Source: Pseudonocardia sp. MH-G8 (GTDB lineage: Bacteria > Actinomycetota > Actinomycetes > Mycobacteriales > Pseudonocardiaceae). From it: a stretch of DNA of 64,000 nt. Of the stretch, positions 34,174 through 40,711 are shown in pieces. The notes under the pieces are model-generated. The model saw only the letters and a list, made by a program, of their open reading frames with translations. It searched no databases and was not told where the DNA came from. The stretch covers positions 744,001-808,000 of the forward strand of contig NZ_NKYF01000001.1 of the NCBI RefSeq assembly GCF_002262885.1, read 5' to 3'. Each line of letters begins with the position of its first letter. The stretch's first letter is position 1. The position numbers and the translations under genes were made by a program.

Positions 34174-34605
34174 TCATCCGATCCTTCTAAGCACTTGTTC
34201 CAAGCATTCCTGCATGTCGGTCAATATGCGGTCAGACTCAAGTCCATGGGGCATGGCGCCCGCCTCATGCATGTACTTATTTCGCTTTTTGACAATTCGC
34301 CGCTGGTACGACGATTGCTCCCGACTGGTCAACACGCTTCGCTTATCGAGTTCGACAAGATAGGAACCTAAACTGAACTTTGTTGTCGGCCAACCTTTCG
34401 CCTTGATCAGCACCGCAAGTGTGGTGTCTAGAACGCGCGTGGTGTGGAGCACCGACAGAAGCCACCCATCGGCGTTCCGCCGACGCTGTACTGCATCGAG
34501 CCGTCTAAGCTCACCCTCTATCGTTTGCGATTTGGTCGATCCAGCAATCAGCCCGTTCCCTTTAACGAGCAGGCGAAGTGTGTCGATTCGCTTACGGCGA
34601 GTCAC
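34174..34605 (-). CDS. HEPN-motif protein
   Basis: All-helical protein of 143 residues from a GTG at 34605 overlapping the upstream stop (GTGA). Near the carboxy end, RRIVKKRNKYMHEAGAMP contains Arg108-Asn109-x3-His113, the R-N-x3-H arrangement (R-x4-6-H) of HEPN RNase domains. The preceding helices (LLSVLHTTRVLDTTLAVLIK; YLVELDKRSVLTSREQSSYQ) fit the four-helix bundle. HEPN proteins are ribonuclease toxins or defence effectors. The coupled 293-residue protein upstream would be its partner, antitoxin or sensor. Family call rests on the motif alone. Confidence 0.6.
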   Translation of the reverse strand: MTRRKRIDTLRLLVKGNGLIAGSTKSQTIEGELRRLDAVQRRRNADGWLLSVLHTTRVLDTTLAVLIKAKGWPTTKFSLGSYLVELDKRSVLTSREQSSYQRRIVKKRNKYMHEAGAMPHGLESDRILTDMQECLEQVLRRIG

Positions 34606-35483
34606 CGAAACCCCTCCGAATTCTCGAACTCAATCCCGGCGAATGCCGCGGCCCTGAGCGGCTTGAGTACGTCGAAGGTGTCGGCCGCAGAACGGAGATC
34701 GATCTCGAGGGCGGTGGACCACAGCTGCAGCTCCGCAAGTCCGGCGATTAAGTACTCCGCTGACTCCTCCAGTCGATTACCGCGCCGGTCGATGTAGTAA
34801 TCCAGCTCGACCACTCGCTGGATACTCCTGTTGAGCTCGCGGACGACATCGGTTCGCCGCCGCAACGGCCGAGCTGGCAAACTCAGATCACGCATGGCCG
34901 CAGTCCGCCGCAGTTCGGAGTCGTGAGCCACTAGCCTCGGTGGCGGATCTGGTACGTCGTCCTTGCGGCGGGTGGCCATTTCGGCGGTTGAAATCAGCAC
35001 CCGATCGGAACGTCCAACTCGTTCTTCCGGCTCCAGGGTGGCCGTCCACGCATTGGCGAATCGCTCGTCATGATACGGTCGTACTCGGGATGAAAGTTCC
35101 GCGCCACGACCTAGGCCGAGGCGGCCAGCAGGAACGGACTTGGCGGAGGCAGGACCAGAAATGACTACTTCGTCGTACAGCGGAACGCTTTCCTCAAGCT
35201 GGCCGATTCGGGTCGCATCTTCTACCACCATCACGACCGATGTGGCAGGAGGCAGCGCCAATCGTGCGAGCAGTATCCGAGACTGTTCGGATGGTGCAGT
35301 GTAGGACTGACGGGAAGTATACACAAAATAGCAAGTCAGCGCTCCTTGATGCGCCGCAAGAATATCTGGACCTCGAAGCAGTAGCGGATGATCCGGATAT
35401 GTGACTGCGTCTGCCCCACGCGGCAATCCGTCATTTACCCTGCGTAGCATATCGCGTTTATTTGTCACCCTCACCCACTTCAT
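34602..35483 (-). CDS. unknown protein coupled to the HEPN-motif gene
   Basis: Protein of 293 residues, ATG at 35483, 17 bases after the DUF4760-like gene. The amino-terminal 110 residues look like a compact alpha/beta domain: DAVTYPDHPLLLRGPDILAA, GALTCYFVYTSRQSYTAPSE, LLARLALPPATSVVMVVEDA. The ordered Asp and hydrophobic strands could be a PD-(D/E)xK-like nuclease fold, but no Lys motif is clear. The middle is disordered and charged. The carboxy end is helical (VELDYYIDRRGNRLEESAEY). I do not recognise the family. It ends overlapping the HEPN gene by four bases, so the two are expressed together. Confidence 0.65.
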   Translation of the reverse strand: MKWVRVTNKRDMLRRVNDGLPRGADAVTYPDHPLLLRGPDILAAHQGALTCYFVYTSRQSYTAPSEQSRILLARLALPPATSVVMVVEDATRIGQLEESVPLYDEVVISGPASAKSVPAGRLGLGRGAELSSRVRPYHDERFANAWTATLEPEERVGRSDRVLISTAEMATRRKDDVPDPPPRLVAHDSELRRTAAMRDLSLPARPLRRRTDVVRELNRSIQRVVELDYYIDRRGNRLEESAEYLIAGLAELQLWSTALEIDLRSAADTFDVLKPLRAAAFAGIEFENSEGFR

Positions 35484-35500
35484 ATATTCTAAAGCCGGCT

Positions 35501-35980
35501 TCAGGCGCCCGGACCCTCATTACGTAGATCAATTCCTTCTTTTCGAAGGTAGCTATCGCATCGATGAGCGAGATGGCGGTAGTTGGGCCATATCGGTGCG
35601 CCTTGATAGCTTTGCCGATGTTCAACGAATGCCGCACCCCGAATCCAAGCTCTGTGAACTGGCACTGCCCACATTTCCATAACGTCTCTCTCATGAACGT
35701 ACCCACGTCGCATGTAGAGTCCTAGCGCCTCGTAGGTGCTCAGCGCTCGGTTTACCAGCCGATACTCATCCCGTGTCAACTGCTGCACACTTGCGACATC
35801 GGAGACTTTTTCGAATAGTATTTGCCTTCCATGCTGCTTGTCGTCGCTGATTAGGTTCTCGTGAACCTTTAGAAACGTGTCGCGCTTGTCGCGTCGCCTC
35901 GTGTCGATATAGCTCATGAAGCTGACCGTTAGCGCTACAGCTGAAAATATTAGCGGAAGCACTCCAAGCGATTGCGGCAT
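35501..35980 (-). CDS. DUF4760-like membrane-anchored protein
   Basis: Protein of 159 residues; the ATG at 35980 has GAAGGG eight bases upstream. A single amino-terminal membrane helix (LGVLPLIFSAVALTVSFMSY) is followed by a cytoplasmic helical domain: DTRRRDKRDTFLKVHENLIS, LVNRALSTYEALGLYMRRGY, VHERDVMEMWAVPVHRAWIR. One-helix proteins with this ALGLYxxRGxV...W pattern resemble DUF4760; I give the family tentatively. It leads the three-gene set DUF4760-like / unknown / HEPN-like, with short gaps and lower G+C than the element core. Confidence 0.65.
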   Translation of the reverse strand: MPQSLGVLPLIFSAVALTVSFMSYIDTRRRDKRDTFLKVHENLISDDKQHGRQILFEKVSDVASVQQLTRDEYRLVNRALSTYEALGLYMRRGYVHERDVMEMWAVPVHRAWIRGAAFVEHRQSYQGAPIWPNYRHLAHRCDSYLRKEGIDLRNEGPGA

Positions 35981-36102
35981 CGCAGACACCCTTCGGCTCT
36001 ACTTGTACTGGACCCCGGTACTTTGCCTCGGCGTGAGCGCGAGTCCGGTTGCGCCGGCCGATGCCTCTCTGGCCCAATCAGGCTGACAGGTCTGGATCGC
36101 AC

Positions 36103-37143
36103 TCAGTCGCGCGCCGTAGGAATCAGCCGGTACACCGCGAGCGGAATGATTGAGAAGCCCGGAAACGGCGGCGTATCGGCGAATCCTTGGTTGGCCACGA
36201 GTGCCATCAGCGAATTCAAGCCAGCGATCATTTTTGAACGACTCGCTGTGCCGTCAGGGTTCATGAAATCCATTTCTCTCAAACCTGTAGTGCTGGACCT
36301 CTCCGAGAAGTGTCCGATAGCTCCTACAACAGTCCACTGCAAGGGCGCCGTCCCGTATCGCGAAAAAAGGATCTCAGGCTCGGCGTCGAGGTACTGTCGC
36401 CCTTTCTGTAGTCGCGCCGTCGCGGTCCAGCCGACTCTCCCCGTGGTATTCAGGAGTAGATGCAAGCCATCACCGAACATGCCGCGTGTAACTTTAACCA
36501 TTTCGCGGAGCGTCCTGACATCCATTCCTTGCATTGCGGCGGACGGGAAATCCTCGATTAGATCTTCGAGCTTGACAGGAACGCTCGGCTGACCATGCTT
36601 GGGCGACTTGCCGGGCCTTTCACGTTGGGGCCCACTCGCTCGTCCCCCCGACGTAGTGCCCGAATTCGGCGACGACGATAGTGCAGAGATCCCTCCGACA
36701 GCCGCGGACGTTCCGGCGAAGGTATGCGCGACATAGCTCGCGTCAAACATTTGCGCGTGGGCAGTCAGTCGAATAATCGAACCCGGCTCTACTAGGTCGC
36801 GAAGGTCACTGGGGTTCGCAGACTCGGAGCTGTGGACAACAGGACTAATATCCGTCAGCCAGCGCTCGGCGTCCAGTAGCTCCTCGAGGGCAGGAAAGAT
36901 CGCGTCCAACAGCGACCTTTGCTCGTACGTCTCCGTCTTGGTCTCTCGGCCGATCCCTAGGTAGTTTCGCATTCCAACAGCAAGATGTCCGAGGGCGCTG
37001 TCTGTTGATCGATGCTCTTCTGGCACGCCGCCGAGTCGTTGAGCAAGAAGCGACCGGGCTCGGGCTAGATCCGCGTACAGGTACTCACGAAACACGACGA
37101 CGTTCTCATCTTCTGCTGGCTCGCTCCCTTGCGCCACGGTCAC
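36103..37143 (-). CDS. DUF6414-like protein
   Basis: Protein of about 346 residues from a GTG at 37143 (a TTG at 37158 is also in frame). It opens VVVFREYLYADLARARSLLA, the 'FREYLYVD..RVRSLLAQ' opening I associate with DUF6414. It continues with ETYEQRSLLDAIFPALEELL, a low-complexity Ser/Gly/Pro linker at about 155-190, and a carboxy domain with LHLLLNTTGRVGWTATARLQ and FSIIPLAVYRLIP. No enzyme motif or membrane helix. Function of the family is unknown to me. Lower G+C than its surroundings; upstream lies repeat copy B, 110 bases from the start. Confidence 0.65.
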   Translation of the reverse strand: MTVAQGSEPAEDENVVVFREYLYADLARARSLLAQRLGGVPEEHRSTDSALGHLAVGMRNYLGIGRETKTETYEQRSLLDAIFPALEELLDAERWLTDISPVVHSSESANPSDLRDLVEPGSIIRLTAHAQMFDASYVAHTFAGTSAAVGGISALSSSPNSGTTSGGRASGPQRERPGKSPKHGQPSVPVKLEDLIEDFPSAAMQGMDVRTLREMVKVTRGMFGDGLHLLLNTTGRVGWTATARLQKGRQYLDAEPEILFSRYGTAPLQWTVVGAIGHFSERSSTTGLREMDFMNPDGTASRSKMIAGLNSLMALVANQGFADTPPFPGFSIIPLAVYRLIPTARD

Positions 37144-37250
37144 GCCGTTTTGTCGCAATGTCGTCGCCGAGCGTTACCAACGGAGCACAGGGCTTGGGCG
37201 GCGTACCCCCCGCAGCCGCGCGCCGCGCGGGGACCGGCCGGAGGCCGCAC

Positions 37251-37309
37251 GCCCCGCGCGAGCGCTTGCGGCTGCATCAGGCAGAGCGCCGCGCGGCGCC
37301 GGAGGCGCC
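37251..37309. repeat. upstream repeat copy B and GC-rich palindromes
   Basis: 37251-37276 repeats the sequence at 33678-33704. Next to it lie a perfect 14-base palindrome GCGCCGCGCGGCGC (37286-37299) and the pair GGCGCC-gga-GGCGCC (37295-37309), followed by TTGAACAAGGAAGG. The cluster sits at the junction between the element core and its cargo. It could be a terminator, an origin-like structure or a recombination scar. Confidence 0.5.
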
Positions 37310-37368
37310 GCCTTGAACAAGGAAGGAAAGTCTGAACACAGTAGGCGTGCGTCGCACGTCTTCGCTGG

Positions 37369-38034
37369 TCAGATCAGGCGCTGCGTGTAGCCCTCGCTGA
37401 CGAGGAGCGACATGGCGTCCCGTACGTCGTCGGACATGGGCTGGGGAATGGCGAAGCCGCGCTCGGCGTAGACGTCGATCCGCTGGGTGTCGCCGACGAG
37501 CATGTTGATCACGCGCGCCTCGTCGCCGATGCTCGCGATGTAGTCGGCCAGCGGAAGCGGCGTCGCTGCACAGACCGGCTCCACGTCGGGCCAGAGCTTG
37601 CGGCAGGTGGCGTAGGCGCGGCGCTGCTGGTAGGGGCGGGTGATGAGGGTGACGGCTCGCGGTGTCTGGCCGGCGTCGGCGAGCAGGGCGCGCGTGTTGG
37701 TGATGTTCTCGCCGGTGTTCGTGGCGGCGTCATCGATCAAGATGGAGTCCGCGGGCACGCCGAGCGCGACTGCGTGTTCGCGGTAGTGGACTGCTTCCCC
37801 TCGTGGGAACCGCTGGGCTGTGGTTGGGGAGTTGGCGCCGGTGAACACGATGAGCGGGAACATGCCTTGGCTGTAGAGCTCGGCGGCGGTCGTGGCAACG
37901 CTCAGGTCGTGGCTGCCGAGACCGATCCCAACGTCAGTTCGGCGCGGTTCGTGGCGCAGGTTGTGGTAGTCCCACAGGGCCTCGACGGCCTGAGCGATCC
38001 GGGGGTCGTCAAGCGCAGCTCCGGTCCGTGTCAC
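37369..38034 (-). CDS. YdcF family (DUF218/ElyC-like) protein
   Basis: Protein of 221 residues from a GTG at 38034. The DUF218 fold is shown by TDVGIGLGSHDLSVATTAAE, LIVFTGANSPTTAQRFPRGE, and the signature DDAATNTGENITNTRALLAD followed by AVTLITRPYQQRRAYATCRK. No membrane helix, unlike many YdcF/ElyC proteins, so probably cytosolic and acting on a nucleotide or sugar-nucleotide ligand. It starts 14 bases after the GntR gene stops and is co-transcribed with it. Its role in the element is not known. Confidence 0.85.
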   Translation of the reverse strand: MTRTGAALDDPRIAQAVEALWDYHNLRHEPRRTDVGIGLGSHDLSVATTAAELYSQGMFPLIVFTGANSPTTAQRFPRGEAVHYREHAVALGVPADSILIDDAATNTGENITNTRALLADAGQTPRAVTLITRPYQQRRAYATCRKLWPDVEPVCAATPLPLADYIASIGDEARVINMLVGDTQRIDVYAERGFAIPQPMSDDVRDAMSLLVSEGYTQRLI

Positions 38035-38048
38035 GGGTCCTCGCCGTC

Positions 38049-38813
38049 CTAGTCGGGGATCGGGAAGGTGTAGGTCCAGGCGAAGCGGCTGGCGGCGTGG
38101 ACGCCGCGGGCGAACTCGATGGCTCGGCCGTCCGCGGTGACGGTCCGCCGCTCCAGGACCATCACCGGCTCGCCGGCTGGCAGCGCGAGCACTTCTGCCT
38201 CGTCCTGAGTCGGCATGCGAGCGTGGATCGTCTCGGTGATGCGGTCCGGCTCGAGCCCCTGGACGGTCAGGACCGCGAAGCCACCGCCGCGGGTCGCGGG
38301 ACCGGGAGACGGGTCGACGAGGGGAGTTCCGTCGACGTCCTCCGGGCGGTAGTAGCTCGTCAGTGTGTGGGTCGGCGCGTCGCCGTCCTTCACCAGCCGG
38401 GCTCGTTCGTACACCCACGTGCCTGGCTCGATCGAGAGGGCTGTGGCGATCGCCTCGTCGGCCTGGACCTTCTGAACGGTGTTCGTCTGGTCACCAGGCT
38501 TCCACTCGCGCCCCGACGCCTCGCGGTCCGCGGCGAAGGCGACCACACCGAACTTCCACTTGCTCTTGGCGTACCGGTCGATACCGATGCGCTTCATTCG
38601 TGGACGGGGGCGCACGACGGTGCCCCTGCGCCTGATGGGGGTGACGAGCCCTTCGGCCTCCAGCACGGAGACCGCCTTGCGCACCGTGTGGATGTTGACG
38701 CCATGCCGGGCGGCGAGGTCCTCCTGTTTGGGCAGCGTGGAGCCCGGCGGGTAGTCGCCCGCCGTGATCCCCGCGCGCAGTGCGTCGGCCAGGTCTCGGT
38801 ACCCGCTCGTCAC
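38049..38813 (-). CDS. GntR/HutC family regulator of the element
   Basis: Regulator of 254 residues; the GTG at 38813 has GGAGG five to nine bases upstream. The winged helix is near residues 5-70 (YRDLADALRAGITAGDYPPG, QEDLAARHGVNIHTVRKAVS). The UTRA ligand domain follows (GTWVYERARLVKDGDAPTHT, ITETIHARMPTQDEAEVLAL, PVMVLERRTVTADGRAIEFA). It is comparable to KorSA/TraR-type GntR repressors that hold AICE transfer genes silent. Divergent from the first small element gene across a strong inverted repeat, its probable operator. Confidence 0.92.
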   Translation of the reverse strand: MTSGYRDLADALRAGITAGDYPPGSTLPKQEDLAARHGVNIHTVRKAVSVLEAEGLVTPIRRRGTVVRPRPRMKRIGIDRYAKSKWKFGVVAFAADREASGREWKPGDQTNTVQKVQADEAIATALSIEPGTWVYERARLVKDGDAPTHTLTSYYRPEDVDGTPLVDPSPGPATRGGGFAVLTVQGLEPDRITETIHARMPTQDEAEVLALPAGEPVMVLERRTVTADGRAIEFARGVHAASRFAWTYTFPIPD

Positions 38814-38877
38814 GTCACCTCCTCGATCGAGCCATAAGGCTAGTCCTACCCGCAAGGACGTAGCGGCATACGTCGAT

Positions 38878-38931
38878 ACAGCTATCTCTATTGACTCCGC
38901 CCTGTGAGCGTGGTCTCATAGAGCTAGCTGT
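38878..38931. promoter_or_regulatory. inverted repeat ACAGCTAtCTCTAT / ATAGAGCTAGCTGT
   Basis: Arms 38878-38891 and 38918-38931 match in 13 of 14 positions as an inverted repeat with a 26-base gap. A TTGACT -35-like hexamer (38891-38896) lies at the inner edge of the left arm, and the right arm overlaps the expected -10 region of the rightward small-gene operon. The divergent GntR regulator is the likely ligand. Confidence 0.65.
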
Positions 38932-38956
38932 AACAGAGTGCGACGAAGGAGGAGCA

Positions 38957-39337
38957 GTGAGGGACCTTCCGGTGATCTTGGACGGATACAAGCTGACGGT
39001 GGTGGAGCCACCGGCGCCGAAGACGCGTGAGGACGACAACGGCAACCAGGTGCCGGTGACCGACCGGCAGGGTGCGCTGCAGTTCGTGGTGTCGTTGTTC
39101 GCGAAGCTGCAGGTCCCGGCGGGGCAGCGGGCCCCGAAGGGCGAAGAGATCAAGGTGACCTTGGAGACCGACCCCGGCGACGGGTTCGGCGAGGACACCC
39201 GGGTGGCCCTGATCAACCCGCGGATCAACCCCTACCAGCTCGGTAGCGGCGACCGCGTGATGTCGGGGATCGCGTTCAAGGCCGCCGGCCTGGCACCCGC
39301 GAAGGCTCCGGCACCCGCACCGCGGGGTGAGAAGTGA
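38957..39337 (+). CDS. AICE-type conserved hypothetical protein
   Basis: Protein of 126 residues from a GTG with GAAGGAGGAGC directly upstream, the strongest ribosome site in the region. Mostly beta-rich (VILDGYKLTVVEPPAPKTRE, GALQFVVSLFAKLQVPAGQR, GEEIKVTLETDPGDGFGEDT) with an Ala/Pro tail. Position, directly after the GntR operator, is that of the first gene in many actinomycete integrative elements. Function unknown. Confidence 0.75.
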   Translation: MRDLPVILDGYKLTVVEPPAPKTREDDNGNQVPVTDRQGALQFVVSLFAKLQVPAGQRAPKGEEIKVTLETDPGDGFGEDTRVALINPRINPYQLGSGDRVMSGIAFKAAGLAPAKAPAPAPRGEK

Positions 39338-39603
39338 GCAGCCCGCGGAAGCGGGTGCTGTCGGTGGCTGTGGACGCACACCTCTACCCGGACACAGCCC
39401 TCGATGTGCGCGTCTACGCGCTGGAGGACCGGGCCACGGTGCGGTTGACCGGCGGCCTGGGCAGCGGGGTGGACGTGACCCTGTTCGCCGACCGCGCCGA
39501 GCTGGTGCGGCTACGGGACACGCTCGCGGCGATGGTGACCGAGCTGGACACCGAACGGGCCGCGCTCGCACTCAGGCTGCGGGCGAATGAGTCGGCGGCA
39601 TAG
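39334..39603 (+). CDS. small element protein
   Basis: Protein of 89 residues starting at a GTG that overlaps the previous stop (GTGA). A beta-hairpin-rich first half (RVLSVAVDAHLYPDTALDVR; ATVRLTGGLGSGVDVTLFAD) is followed by a helix (ELVRLRDTLAAMVTELDTER). No family recognised. Coupled to the preceding gene. Confidence 0.7.
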   Translation: MSSPRKRVLSVAVDAHLYPDTALDVRVYALEDRATVRLTGGLGSGVDVTLFADRAELVRLRDTLAAMVTELDTERAALALRLRANESAA

Positions 39604-39705
39604 CCCCGCCGAGCCTATCCGGCGGATCGCTTCCGCCGAACCCTGAATGAATTCCCCGACTACGGGCATGGGTCGACCCATGCCAAAAATGGGAGGCGAA
39701 CAACG

Positions 39706-39891
39706 TTGGCCAGTTGCGGAGAGTGCGCCGGTTCCGGTCACTGCGACGCGTGCAGCGGCTACGGAACACAGCCGGAATCCTTTCCCGGCGCGGGTGATGA
39801 CACCGAGTGTGAGGTGTGTTCCGGGGACGGGCAGTGCGCCGAATGCATGGGCATCGGCGAGATTCCAGACCAGATTTTCCAGACGGGGTGA
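39706..39891 (+). CDS. mini-protein with four CxxCxGxG motifs (DnaJ-like zinc finger)
   Basis: Protein of 61 residues starting at a TTG with GGGAGGCG upstream. It contains CGECAGSG, CDACSGYG, CEVCSGDG and CAECMGIG, exactly four copies of the CxxCxGxG unit that in DnaJ builds two zinc centres. Here there is no J domain and no substrate-binding domain. Probably folds around two zinc ions. A role as redox sensor, adaptor or anti-repressor is possible but not shown. Confidence 0.75.
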   Translation: MASCGECAGSGHCDACSGYGTQPESFPGAGDDTECEVCSGDGQCAECMGIGEIPDQIFQTG

Positions 39892-39894
39892 GTG

Positions 39895-40086
39895 ATGGAA
39901 ACGGCAACGAACACGAAGGCGCGGCAGCCGGTGAACGGTGTGAGTCGGTTGGTGCGGCGGTTGGAGCGCGAGCGGCGCCAGTGGAACCGCCGCCAGGTCG
40001 ACGCGGTGGCCACTGATGTGGCGTGGCGGGCCGGTGTCGCGGAGGGGCTGCGGCTGGCGCAGATCGCGATACGGAAGGGCGTGTGA
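39895..40086 (+). CDS. small basic element protein
   Basis: Protein of 63 residues, ATG at 39895, four bases after the zinc-finger mini-protein stops. Strongly basic and helical (SRLVRRLERERRQWNRRQVD, WRAGVAEGLRLAQIAIRKGV). No family recognised. Part of the closely packed operon 39.0-40.6 kb. Confidence 0.6.
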   Translation: METATNTKARQPVNGVSRLVRRLERERRQWNRRQVDAVATDVAWRAGVAEGLRLAQIAIRKGV

Positions 40087-40089
40087 GCG

Positions 40090-40404
40090 ATGGCATCGAT
40101 CGGATCGGCGGCGCGGGCGACTCGGGGTTGGGCGCAGCGGCGGGCCAACCGGCAGGCAGTGGCGCGGTTTGGCGAGTTCTGGCAGGCCCTGCAGGGTGTC
40201 GGCGACGCGCTAGCGGAGGCGCAGAAGGCCGCGAAGAGCGCCGAGGACACGACGTGGAAGACCCGCAACCAGCGGCACTGGAACATCGCCAGCGTGGAAG
40301 AGGTCCGCGGCTCGCTGCGGCACTGCAAGTCCTCCCTGCGCATCGTCTCGACTCAGGCGAAGCGGTTCGAACCACAGCTCATCGTGAGGGACTGGAGGCG
40401 CTAA
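40090..40404 (+). CDS. small element protein
   Basis: Helical protein of 104 residues, three bases after the preceding stop. Features include ARATRGWAQRRANRQAVARF, GEFWQALQGVGDALAEAQKA and a terminal VEEVRGSLRHCKSSLRIVST. No membrane segment or catalytic motif. Function unknown; probably coupled to its neighbours. Confidence 0.65.
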   Translation: MASIGSAARATRGWAQRRANRQAVARFGEFWQALQGVGDALAEAQKAAKSAEDTTWKTRNQRHWNIASVEEVRGSLRHCKSSLRIVSTQAKRFEPQLIVRDWRR

Positions 40405-40406
40405 CC

Positions 40407-40589
40407 GTGGCTCAGGTGGATCGCATCATCGAAGACCTCGACCAGTCCATGAAGCGCCTGCGGGAAGCAATGCGTGACATCCCGATCCGGCGTGGCTCGT
40501 TCAAGAAGACCCACGACAACCTCGCCCGCGACGTCGCCCAGGTCGTCACCATGCTCGACGCCGCCCGCCCCATCCTGCAAAAGAAGTAA
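40407..40589 (+). CDS. small element protein
   Basis: Helical protein of 60 residues from a GTG two bases after the preceding stop. DRIIEDLDQSMKRLREAMRD and NLARDVAQVVTMLDAARPIL form two amphipathic helices. Last gene of the small-gene operon before the stem-loop at 40631. Confidence 0.6.
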   Translation: MAQVDRIIEDLDQSMKRLREAMRDIPIRRGSFKKTHDNLARDVAQVVTMLDAARPILQKK

Positions 40590-40630
40590 CAACACCCCGC
40601 CGCTTTCGGCGGTAATTGATCGCTCCGGCG

Positions 40631-40676
40631 CGTCGGGCCGAAACACCCCCTCATCGATAGGCGTCTCGGCCCGACG
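40631..40676. terminator. stem-loop between small genes and transfer genes
   Basis: CGTCGGGCCGA (40631-40641) and TCGGCCCGACG (40666-40676) are perfect 11-base arms with a 24-base loop. It lies between the small-gene operon and traB. It could end the first transcript or act as an attenuator or leader structure for the transfer gene. Confidence 0.6.
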
Positions 40677-40711
40677 TGTCCCCGGAACCCTTCCACATTG
40701 CGAGGAAACAA

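Noticed and set aside
35458..35706. 82-codon leftward frame in the cargo block
   Set aside because: It overlaps the DUF4760-like gene almost entirely in another frame and crosses the start of the next gene; the other frames have better protein features.
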